19,968 nt of DNA from DATCJU01 sp036562635 (GTDB lineage Bacteria > Actinomycetota > Actinomycetes > Mycobacteriales > Pseudonocardiaceae), in assembly GCA_036562635.1 (NCBI GenBank), contig DATCJU010000112.1, positions 1 through 19,968 on the forward strand, read 5' to 3'. Numbering within the stretch: the stretch's first letter is position 1; each line of letters begins with the position of its first letter. This document shows positions 1-6,327 of the stretch, in pieces. The notes beneath the pieces were generated by a model, which saw nothing but the letters and a program-made list of their open reading frames with translations, was not told the origin of the DNA and did not search any database. A program made the position numbers and the translations under genes.

Positions 1-433
1 GGGGAATGTCGTCGAACTCCAGGGGTTCGTCGGCGGCCGACTCGATGATCAGCGTGCCGCAGCCGAGCAGCCGGTCGATCAACCCGTGTTCGAAGCGGAC
101 ACTGTTGATCCGCGACAACGGGATGTCGATACCGGTGCGCCGCAGCACCCCCTCCCGCACCATCACCCGCTCGGAGGTGACCACGAAGTGCGTGGTACGC
201 CAGCGGATGAGCGGTACCAGGGTGAACCAGATGATCGAGACACCCGCCACCCCGGCCAGGGCCACCCACGCGATCCCGTGCCAGGAGAAGTCCCGTACCA
301 GGGCGGCGAGGTAGGAGGCCACGCCCACGGTGACCAGGAACGAGGTCACCGGGAGCACGAGCATCTTCCAGTGCGGGTGCTTGTGCACCACCACGTGCTC
401 GCCCTCACCGAGAAGATCATCGGGGTAGGCCAC
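1..433 (-). CDS. Membrane PH (bPH2/YdbS-like) domain protein, C-terminus outside window
   Basis: The reading frame starts at GTG 433-431 behind a clear SD (GGGAGG, 6 nt away) and stays open to base 1, so about 144 residues are visible. After a short acidic N-terminus come two hydrophobic segments (about residues 25-44 and 52-74), then a basic RWRTTHFVVTSERVMVREG stretch, which begins a bacterial PH domain. The IPLSRINSVRFEHGLIDRLLGCG sequence that follows is characteristic of the YdbS/bPH2 family. It should be an inner-membrane protein with a cytoplasmic PH domain; the ligand is unknown. M. tuberculosis has a membrane protein of this type (Rv3278c) directly beside birA, so this is probably its counterpart, displaced by the conservon block between 666 and 5370. 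The family call is strong; the function is not known. Confidence 0.85.
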   Translation of the reverse strand, partial: MAYPDDLLGEGEHVVVHKHPHWKMLVLPVTSFLVTVGVASYLAALVRDFSWHGIAWVALAGVAGVSIIWFTLVPLIRWRTTHFVVTSERVMVREGVLRRTGIDIPLSRINSVRFEHGLIDRLLGCGTLIIESAADEPLEFDDIP

Positions 434-593
434 CGCGTTCCTCCCGCTCACCGCGCGTCGCGTGCGCTCACCGTACCGGTCCGCACCGGACACATCGTGC
501 TCGGTGCGACCGTGTCTCCCGTGATCCTCACTATGCCCCCCGACCGGCGGCAGGTCCCGCCGCCGCCGGGATGACGGACTCCTCATGGCAACA

Positions 594-625
594 GGCCTCC
601 CGCTCCCGATACGGAGCGGGAGGCC
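594..625 (-). terminator. Strong hairpin terminator after the monooxygenase gene
   Basis: GGCCTCCCGCTCC (594-606) and GGAGCGGGAGGCC (613-625) form a perfect 13-bp stem around a 6-nt loop. It lies 41 bp downstream of the monooxygenase stop and upstream of the PH-domain gene on the same strand. There is no U-tract, as is common in high-GC actinobacteria. It probably ends the five-gene conservon transcript. Confidence 0.8.
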
Positions 626-635
626 CGTGCTCCTC

Positions 636-652
636 CCCGGGACAGGCCCGGG
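636..652 (-). terminator. Small second hairpin next to the terminator
   Basis: CCCGGG (636-641) and CCCGGG (647-652) form a 6-bp stem with a 5-nt loop between the monooxygenase stop and the larger hairpin. The two together look like a tandem terminator. Confidence 0.45.
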
Positions 653-665
653 AGACCCCTTCGGG

Positions 666-1898
666 TCAGGACTGGAAGGAGGCCAGGTACGCGGCGGCCC
701 CCTCCGGGCTCATGAACCATTCCTGCAGGTCGGTGGGGTCGCTGAACGCGTTGGCGAAGCGGTCCGCGATCACCTGGTTGGTCCCCGCGGCCCCGAAGAG
801 CTCCAGCACGTGCGGAGGCGGGGGCTGCAGCATCGCGTTGGTCCACTGGGTGACCGGCTCCGCGATCTTCCAGTACTCGTCGAAGGTCTCCTGCATCCAC
901 TGCCGGTCGAACGGCTTGTCACCGTGCTCCAGGATGCGGCGCAGGTAGGTCGCGGCGCACTTGCTGGCGTTGTTGGAGCCCTGACCGGTGATCGGGTCGT
1001 TGGCGACGACCACGTCGGCCATGCCGAACACCAGGCCGCCGGAGGGCAGCTCCCCGACCGGGCGCCGCACGACCGGGGTGTAACCACCGATGAGGGTGGC
1101 CCGGTCGTCGGTCAGCTCCGCGTTGCGGCTCCGCTCGTACTCCCACGGCAGGAACTTCCGCATCAGCTCGAGCGTCCGCTTCAGGTGCTCCTGCGGAGAC
1201 GGCCGGTCCGACCAGCAGTCCAGCGGACCACCGGGGATGCCCTCGAAGAACAGGATGTCGCAGGGGCCGCTGAGCGTGTAGCCGGGGATCATGAACAGCT
1301 CCCCGACGCCCGGGATGGCGTTGAACCGCACGGCGTACATGTCCGGGTGCTCCGGTCGCTTCTCCACGCCGTGCGCGTAGACCACGGACAGCACACGCTG
1401 CGGGCTGGTGTACGGGGACCGCGAGGGGTCGCGGTCGAACAGCTGGACCAGCTCACCCTTGCCCGCGGCGACGATGACCAGGTCGTACAACCGGGTCAGC
1501 GAGTCGAGATCGGCGGTGGTGACCCCGTGGTAGATGACCTTGCCACCCCGCTCCTCCAGCAGCTCCAGCCAGCCGGCGAACTTGACGCGCTGGTCGACCG
1601 ACTGGGCGTACGCGTCCAGGTGCCCCACCCAGTCCAGGACCCGCTCACCCTCCGGGCCCGCGATCGACACGCCGAGGCCCCCGATCTTGGGGGTCTGCTC
1701 CTCCCACAGGTTGAGCTGGTAGTCGCGCTCGTACTGGAGCGCCTTGTGGAACATGCACTGGGTGGACGTCACGCGCCCGGAACGGATCTCCTCCGGGGTG
1801 CGCGCGGACATCACGGTCACGTCGTAGTCGTGGCTGCGCAGGCTCAGTGCCAGCTGCAGGCCGGACTGCCCGGCACCGACGATCAGGACTCTCCGCAC
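666..1898 (-). CDS. StyA-like FAD-dependent styrene/indole monooxygenase family protein
   Basis: This 410-aa protein belongs to the styrene monooxygenase oxygenase-component (StyA) family, FAD enzymes that epoxidise styrene or oxidise indole using FADH2 supplied by a separate reductase. The N-terminal dinucleotide-binding motif is GAGQSGLQLAL (residues 8-18), followed by the RSGRVTSTQ segment typical of StyA proteins. The second FAD motif, DPITGQGSNNASKCA, lies at about residues 300-314. Length matches the family (about 410-420 aa). The start is GTG at 1898, with only a weak SD. The gene follows the cvnD-type GTPase by 90 bp on the same strand and precedes a strong terminator, so it is probably the last gene of the conservon operon. 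No StyB-type flavin reductase is in the window. The real substrate is unknown; calling it a styrene monooxygenase would over-reach. Confidence 0.85.
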   Translation of the reverse strand: MRRVLIVGAGQSGLQLALSLRSHDYDVTVMSARTPEEIRSGRVTSTQCMFHKALQYERDYQLNLWEEQTPKIGGLGVSIAGPEGERVLDWVGHLDAYAQSVDQRVKFAGWLELLEERGGKVIYHGVTTADLDSLTRLYDLVIVAAGKGELVQLFDRDPSRSPYTSPQRVLSVVYAHGVEKRPEHPDMYAVRFNAIPGVGELFMIPGYTLSGPCDILFFEGIPGGPLDCWSDRPSPQEHLKRTLELMRKFLPWEYERSRNAELTDDRATLIGGYTPVVRRPVGELPSGGLVFGMADVVVANDPITGQGSNNASKCAATYLRRILEHGDKPFDRQWMQETFDEYWKIAEPVTQWTNAMLQPPPPHVLELFGAAGTNQVIADRFANAFSDPTDLQEWFMSPEGAAAYLASFQS

Positions 1899-1988
1899 CC
1901 TGCCTACCCTTCTCGCTCCTCAGGACTTGGTTGGAAGGACGTGGTTGACCCCCGGTGCCATGGGGCGCCGGCCTGCCGGGTCACGGCA

Positions 1989-2585
1989 TCAGCTCGGCCC
2001 GTAGGACACGGTCAGCCCCATCGTGTAGGTGACCAGGTCCTGGAGGGCCTGCACGGTGGAGGCCCGGTCACGGGCGTCGCAGGTGATCAGGGGAACGTCC
2101 GGCGCGAGGGCGAGCGCGTCGCGCACCTCGTCCAGGTCGTGCCAGATCCGCCCGTCGAAGCGGTTGACCGCGACGATGAACGGGATGTCGGAGTCGTTCT
2201 CGAAGTAGTTGACCGCCGCGAACGACTGCTCGATCCGCCGGGTGTCGACCAGGACGATCGCACCGAGCGCACCCCGCGACAGGTCGTCCCACAGGAACCA
2301 GAAGCGTGGCTGACCGGGGGTACCGAACAGATACAGCACGAGGTCCTCGTGCAGGGTGATCCGGCCGAAATCCATGGCCACCGTGGTGGTGGTCTTGGTT
2401 CCGTTGGGATCGACGTGGTCGATCCCCTCGCTCGCCTCGGTCATCCAGGCCTCGGTGTTGAGCGGGGGGACCTCCGAGACCGAGTTGACGAACGTGGTCT
2501 TGCCGACGCCGAAGCCACCCGCGACGACGATCTTCGCCGAGACCGTCAACGGCACGCCGTCAGACGGGAAGCTTCCGGAGCCCAT
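1989..2585 (-). CDS. CvnD-type small GTP/ATP-binding protein of a conservon
   Basis: This 198-aa protein is the GTPase-like component of an actinobacterial conservon, where it is thought to work with the kinase-like, roadblock and DUF742 partners as a membrane-associated, G-protein-like signalling complex. The P-loop GGFGVGKTT is at residues 23-31, the switch-I-like TTTTVAMDFG at 65-74, the G3-like FGTPGQPRF at 87-95 and the G4 box NRFD (NKxD variant) at 141-144. The TPGQ form and Lys-to-Arg change in G4 are usual for this family. The ATG at 2585 has a GGAGAGG SD and overlaps the end of the DUF742 gene by 26 bp, indicating translational coupling. The conservon GTPase assignment is very secure; its effector is unknown. 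Confidence 0.93.
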   Translation of the reverse strand: MGSGSFPSDGVPLTVSAKIVVAGGFGVGKTTFVNSVSEVPPLNTEAWMTEASEGIDHVDPNGTKTTTTVAMDFGRITLHEDLVLYLFGTPGQPRFWFLWDDLSRGALGAIVLVDTRRIEQSFAAVNYFENDSDIPFIVAVNRFDGRIWHDLDEVRDALALAPDVPLITCDARDRASTVQALQDLVTYTMGLTVSYGPS

Positions 2586-2916
2586 CGAGGATCCTCTCCA
2601 AGATGTTCAGATCGTAGCTGTACGAGTACCCGGTCGGGTGAATGAAGATCAAGTCCTGCTCGGCAAGGTCACTCACCAGCACCCTGATGACCCCGAGCGG
2701 GAACATCAGTCGCGACGACAGCTCGGCGATGGAGATCGTCTGCCGCGCGCACTCGTAGACCGCCTGCGCCTCCGGCATGAGGGTCCCGACGATCCCGGCC
2801 TCGTCCCCCAACGCGGTGATCAGGGTCTCCACCAGGAGATGATGCCGGGTCCGGGTGCGTCCCCCGGTCAGGGCGTAGGGTCGCACCCGCCTGCTGCGCA
2901 TCGTGATGTCGGCCAA
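2560..2916 (-). CDS. CvnC-type DUF742 protein of a conservon
   Basis: This 118-aa protein matches the DUF742 family. The conserved N-terminal SRRVRPYALTGGRTR segment is at about residues 8-22. A winged-helix-like region follows (IVGTLMPEAQAVYECARQT, then ISIAELSSRLMFPLGVIRVL and LAEQDLIFIH), ending in ILERILDGLRKL. In conservons this protein sits between the roadblock protein and the GTPase; it may link them, but its biochemical role is not established. The start chosen is TTG 2916-2914, behind GAGGGAA, 26 bp after the roadblock gene's stop. An ATG five codons downstream (2901) is an alternative. The 3' end overlaps the GTPase gene by 26 bp. Confidence 0.92.
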   Translation of the reverse strand: MADITMRSRRVRPYALTGGRTRTRHHLLVETLITALGDEAGIVGTLMPEAQAVYECARQTISIAELSSRLMFPLGVIRVLVSDLAEQDLIFIHPTGYSYSYDLNILERILDGLRKLPV

Positions 2917-2942
2917 CGCTCGTTCCCTCTCTGTCCGGGCAA

Positions 2943-3386
2943 TCAGCCACGAGGCCGCTGGGCGGACACCACGCGTCGCAGATCAGCACGGAGCTGCGGG
3001 GTCAGGGAATGCCCCGCCTTGTCCACGAACTGCGTCATCTCGTAGGCGACCACCTTCATGTCGCAGTTGTCGGACGTCAGCACGGCGAACCCTGCCTCGA
3101 TACCGATGGCCATGAAGATGAAGTAGCCACGGCTGAGCCGGATGAGAATCTGCTCGCAGGTACCCCTGTCGAACAGGGCGGCACTGTTACGCGCCAGGCT
3201 CAACAGGCCACTGGAAATCGCGGCGAGCTGCTCGGACTCCTCCGCACTGACGGTGTCCGAGGCAGCCAACGGAAACCCGTCGGCGGACAGGACGAGGGCA
3301 TGGGTGACCCCGTGCACCCTCTCCACGAAACTGTTGATCAGCCAGCTGAAGTCCTGAGGGGTTGTCATGCCGATTTCGGCCGTCAC
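2943..3386 (-). CDS. CvnB-type roadblock/LC7 protein of a conservon
   Basis: This 147-aa protein is a roadblock/LC7 (longin-like, MglB-type) domain protein. Characteristic stretches are FSWLINSFVERVHGVTHALV, LSADGFPLAASDTV, AISSGLLSLARNSA and the terminal LTPQLRADLRRVV. Roadblock proteins dimerise and regulate small GTPases, here most likely the adjacent CvnD-type protein. The GTG at 3386 is preferred because it lies 2 bp after the kinase stop with a weak GAAGG upstream. An ATG six codons in (3368) has no SD. The order kinase-roadblock-DUF742-GTPase is the classic conservon order. Confidence 0.93.
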   Translation of the reverse strand: MTAEIGMTTPQDFSWLINSFVERVHGVTHALVLSADGFPLAASDTVSAEESEQLAAISSGLLSLARNSAALFDRGTCEQILIRLSRGYFIFMAIGIEAGFAVLTSDNCDMKVVAYEMTQFVDKAGHSLTPQLRADLRRVVSAQRPRG

Positions 3387-3388
3387 CG

Positions 3389-4885
3389 CTACTGCCCTTC
3401 GGATTCCTTGTCGCGCCCGTGCTCGTGCTGCCGTTCCCCGTCACGGGACTCCTGCCGTCGTTCCTCGCCGGATTCGCGCCGGCGCTCCTCGAGCGCGGCC
3501 TGCTCCCCCTCGGCGAAGGCACCGAGGTCGGCGAGGAGCTGCTGACGGCCTGCCCGCGCCTCGGCCTCACTCTTCTCCGACCACACCACATGATCGGCAG
3601 GCGCCGTGCTGTTCTTGATACTGCGCGGAACCCGGCGCGGCAGACCACTCGGCGTCGTGGTAGCCGCGCCGGCCTCCTCACCGACCGATCCCGTCGTCGC
3701 CACCGTGCCGTTGTTGGTGCCCTTGTCGGCGGGGGTGGCCCCCTTGGCGGCGGGGCGTTCGTTCCGGGAACCCTCGGGGCCGGCAGCAACGGAGGCGGCG
3801 ACCTCCGAACCCGGTGTCCGGCGCGGCATACCGCTGGCGGTGGTCGATGCGCTGCCCTTCGCCGCGGTACCGCTGCGGAGCGGCCGGGTCGGGGCCTCGG
3901 CCGGTGTGCGGCGATGCGAGGCGGACCGGTTGTTGTTCTTCTTCGCGGTGTCCTTCTTCTTCAGCGGGGTCTGGGGCAGGTCCCGGATCAGTGCCGCGGG
4001 CAGCAGGACGGAGGCGATGGTCCCGTGCGGGGCACGGCGGCTCAGCCAGACCCGGACCTCGTGCCGACTCGCCAGGCGGCGCACCACCGCGAGACCCATG
4101 TGCTGCACCGCGTCGGAGTCCAGGACCGGAGCGGCCTCCAGACGCTGGTTGAGCTTGTCGAGCTGTTCCCGGGGCAGACCGATTCCCGTGTCCTCGATCC
4201 GCACCAGGACGCTGCCCGTCTCGGTGAGATGTGCGCTCACCGAGACCGGACTGGTCGGCGGCGACTGGGTGGTCGCGTTGTCCAGCAGCTCGGCGAGGAT
4301 GCGGCTGACGTCGTCGGCGGCGAAACCGACCACGGCGAGCGGAGCCACCCGGCCGATCTCGATGCGGGTGTACTGCTCGATCGACGACATAGCACCGCGG
4401 ATCACGTCGAGCAGCGAGGAGGTCTCGTCGCTGGCCCGCCCGGCGTCCCCACCGGCCAGCACCCGCAGGTTCTCCGCGTTGCGCCGCAGCCGGGTGGCCA
4501 GGTGGTCGAGCTGGTAGAGCCGCTCCAGGGCCTCGGGGTCCTCCTCCTGCTCCTCCATCTGCTCCAGCTGGGCGAGCAGGGCGTCGATCAGGTTGAGGTC
4601 CCGCAGCGCGATGCTGGAGCAGATACCGACCAGCACCTCCTGCGAATCGGCGACCTCCTCGTGGGCCACGCCGCCGAGCGCCACGCCGTTGGTCACCTTC
4701 TCGGGAGTCGAAGAAGTCGAACCGGCCTCACCGGCTTCCGCCGGGCGTGGCCGGACGGGCAGGGCTCGCTCCTTGGGCGGAGGCGGCACCAGCAGCTGCG
4801 CGGCGGCCTCGCGGGCCCGGTCGAGCAGTGCCCGAGCACCGTAGTTTCGGTAGTGGTCGATGAACGACCGCATTCGGCTCACCAT
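3389..4885 (-). CDS. CvnA-type sensor histidine kinase, short soluble form without membrane segments
   Basis: From the ATG at 4885 (SD-like AGGGG about 10 nt upstream) this is 498 aa. A basic, amphipathic N-terminus leads to a coiled-coil-like DHp region containing LDHLATRLRRNAENLRVLAG, with H128 the candidate phospho-acceptor. An HATPase_c domain follows: N box ELLDNA (199-204), G1 EDTGIG (231-236), G2 HMGL (262-265) and G3 GT (288-289). The last 190 residues are Ala/Thr/Arg-rich and low in complexity, with two related motifs, GMPRRTP (352-358) and GLPRRVP (414-420). Most Streptomyces CvnA proteins are larger and have transmembrane helices around an extracellular sensor; none is visible here. 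A 29-residue longer start (GTG 4972) is possible but less likely. First gene of the cluster. Confidence 0.88.
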   Translation of the reverse strand: MVSRMRSFIDHYRNYGARALLDRAREAAAQLLVPPPPKERALPVRPRPAEAGEAGSTSSTPEKVTNGVALGGVAHEEVADSQEVLVGICSSIALRDLNLIDALLAQLEQMEEQEEDPEALERLYQLDHLATRLRRNAENLRVLAGGDAGRASDETSSLLDVIRGAMSSIEQYTRIEIGRVAPLAVVGFAADDVSRILAELLDNATTQSPPTSPVSVSAHLTETGSVLVRIEDTGIGLPREQLDKLNQRLEAAPVLDSDAVQHMGLAVVRRLASRHEVRVWLSRRAPHGTIASVLLPAALIRDLPQTPLKKKDTAKKNNNRSASHRRTPAEAPTRPLRSGTAAKGSASTTASGMPRRTPGSEVAASVAAGPEGSRNERPAAKGATPADKGTNNGTVATTGSVGEEAGAATTTPSGLPRRVPRSIKNSTAPADHVVWSEKSEAEARAGRQQLLADLGAFAEGEQAALEERRRESGEERRQESRDGERQHEHGRDKESEGQ

Positions 4886-5027
4886 TCGGTTTCGCCCCTC
4901 GATGCCGGCGAGAAGTAACCGAGCCTCGGGTCTGCAGCTCCTGGAACAAAGCCGTGACGACACACACGCCACGGTGTCGGACTTTCACCGACCTTCTGGT
5001 TCCTCATCGCGGCGAAAACACAGCCTC

Positions 5028-5042
5028 TATCTCGACGAGATA
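5028..5042. promoter_or_regulatory. Perfect 15-bp palindrome upstream of the conservon
   Basis: TATCTCG-A-CGAGATA is a perfect inverted repeat with a 1-bp centre, 143 bp before the kinase start. The symmetry and size fit a dimeric regulator operator. No cognate regulator is identified in the window. Confidence 0.4.
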
Positions 5043-5259
5043 TCAACGGCATCCGCACAGACCGGTTCCCGGAATTCGTGCGAAATTCGCCGCCCGGCGG
5101 CCGCTCGGGTGACCCTCGCTCGTCCGCATGCCAATACCGTACCGCCCACCTGGGGAAAACCCAAACGCCCCCACAGTGTTGACAGCCGGCGAAGCAACGG
5201 GAATTGGGACCGTTGTCGCAGGTGATCCACAGGGAGCCCGTATCACAGGTCCGCAACAA

Positions 5260-5275
5260 TGTGACCCATGTCACA
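5260..5275. promoter_or_regulatory. CRP/GlxR-type binding site upstream of the conservon
   Basis: TGTGACCCATGTCACA matches TGTGA-N6-TCACA exactly and is fully palindromic except for its central bases. This is the consensus of cAMP-receptor-family regulators (CRP, mycobacterial Crp, corynebacterial GlxR). It lies about 375 bp upstream of the chosen kinase start and about 95 bp past the birA stop. A long leader or an unseen promoter is implied if it controls the conservon. Confidence 0.6.
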
Positions 5276-5290
5276 CTGTAACGCAGTGTG
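5272..5290. promoter_or_regulatory. Inverted repeat overlapping the CRP-type site
   Basis: CACACTG (5272-5278) and CAGTGTG (5284-5290) form a perfect 7-bp inverted repeat with a 5-bp centre. It shares bases with the CRP-type site and is followed by the palindrome GTGTACAC (5288-5295). It could be a competing operator or a weak hairpin after birA. Confidence 0.4.
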
Positions 5291-5370
5291 TACACGTTGC
5301 TGCACCTGGGTGGCAGACCAGTCCGTTCGGGGGACGACGACGGGTACGCCCGGGGGCGGACACCCGCGAG

Positions 5371-6252
5371 TCACCGGTTGGACGCGGCCTCCGGACGGAC
5401 GTGCACCACGTCGCCGGCGGAGACGGTGCGGACCCCGCCGGAGTCCTCACGCACCACGAGCTGCCCGTCGGAGTCGACGTCCTCAGCCACCCCGACCAGA
5501 ACGGTGTCGTTGGGCAGGACCACCCGCACCCGCTGCCCCAACGTCGCGCACACCTCGCGGTACGCCGCCCGCAGCCCCGTGCGCACCGGGTCCCCGCCCA
5601 GTCGCCGCCACTCCGCCTCCGCGGTGGCCAGATGGCGGAGGAACTCCACCGCCAGGTCCTGCCGACGCACCGGCGAGGTGGATCCGCCCGCGGCCCGGGC
5701 CTCGATCGCCAGCGAGGTGGGCGGCAGCCCGCCCGGGAGAACCGGCAGCTCCTCGGCCCGGTGGTTGACATTCACCCCCACCCCGATCACCAACGCCGGA
5801 TCGGACTGGGTGGCGACCGCCTCGGCCAGGATGCCGGCGCACTTGGCCCGGCGCGGCCCCGCCAGCAGATCGTTCGGCCACTTCACCGCGGCCTCGACAC
5901 CGGTGAGCTCCTGCACCACCTCGGCGAGCACCACCCCGGCCAGCAGCGGAGCCCAGCTCCACCGGGACAGCGGCACTCCGGCCGGCCGCAGCAGCACGCT
6001 CAGGTACAACCCCGCCCCCCTGGGGGAGGACCAGGTGCGCCGCTGGCGCCCCCGCCCGGCGGTCTGCTCCTCGGCGAGCAGCACCGTGCGGTCCGCCGCA
6101 CCACGGCGCGCCGCCTCGGCCAGGTCCGTGTTGGTGGACCCCGTGCTGTCCACCACGTCCACTGCGGCCCACCGGTGCTGGGCGACGAGTCGCTCCCGCA
6201 GCACCTCGACGCGCAGGGGGGATCGGTCGTCGAGCTCCTCGGTCACCCCCAC
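5371..6252 (-). CDS. birA: Biotin--[acetyl-CoA-carboxylase] ligase (BirA, no DNA-binding domain)
   Basis: This 293-aa enzyme activates biotin to biotinyl-AMP and transfers it to the carrier lysine of carboxylases, here most likely K567 of the alpha subunit encoded at 13340-15148. Family motifs are STNTD (39-43), the biotinyl-AMP loop GRGRQRR (66-72), KWPNDLL (124-130) and the KCAGILAE segment (137-144). A C-terminal SH3-like domain ends in GDVVHVRPE. There is no N-terminal helix-turn-helix, so it is a ligase only and not a repressor like E. coli BirA. The start is GTG at 6252; a second in-frame GTG two codons later is equally possible and neither has a strong SD. It is divergent from accD5, the conserved actinobacterial arrangement. 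Confidence 0.95.
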   Translation of the reverse strand: MGVTEELDDRSPLRVEVLRERLVAQHRWAAVDVVDSTGSTNTDLAEAARRGAADRTVLLAEEQTAGRGRQRRTWSSPRGAGLYLSVLLRPAGVPLSRWSWAPLLAGVVLAEVVQELTGVEAAVKWPNDLLAGPRRAKCAGILAEAVATQSDPALVIGVGVNVNHRAEELPVLPGGLPPTSLAIEARAAGGSTSPVRRQDLAVEFLRHLATAEAEWRRLGGDPVRTGLRAAYREVCATLGQRVRVVLPNDTVLVGVAEDVDSDGQLVVREDSGGVRTVSAGDVVHVRPEAASNR

Positions 6253-6313
6253 AGCCTGACCCAGCGACGTGACGTGAGCAACGGGGCGGGCAACGCCGGA
6301 ACACGGCCTGGCT

Positions 6314-6319
6314 TACGCT
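6314..6319 (+). promoter_or_regulatory. Probable -10 box of a leaderless accD5 promoter
   Basis: TACGCT lies 8 nt before the GTG start of accD5. No SD is present, and the only space is the 75-bp divergent gap with birA. This fits a short or absent leader. No good -35 hexamer is visible. Confidence 0.45.
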
Positions 6320-6327
6320 CCCTGCCC

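Larger units (their letters stand above)
4886..5370. other. 485-bp regulatory intergenic region between birA and the conservon
   Basis: No convincing gene lies here. The stretch is AT-richer than its surroundings and holds several perfect inverted repeats, listed separately (5028-5042, 5260-5275, 5272-5290). Because birA ends at 5371 on the same strand, this space most likely carries the promoter and operators of the conservon operon. No confident -35/-10 pair could be placed on the minus strand. Confidence 0.6.

Noticed and set aside
1534..1722. Idea that the monooxygenase belongs to a styrene-degradation cluster
   Set aside because: No styB, isomerase or dehydrogenase is nearby; the neighbours are conservon genes.
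585..2645. Long open plus-strand frame of 686 codons
   Set aside because: It lies opposite the monooxygenase and GTPase genes, has no SD, and its Gly/Arg/Val-rich product matches no family. It is an artefact of high-GC codon use.
3362..4918. Open plus-strand frame of 518 codons
   Set aside because: It is the complement of the conservon kinase, whose HATPase motifs are unmistakable.
5128..6327. 400-codon upstream extension of accD5
   Set aside because: It is antisense to birA and unlike any carboxylase N-terminus; GTG 6328 gives the normal family length.
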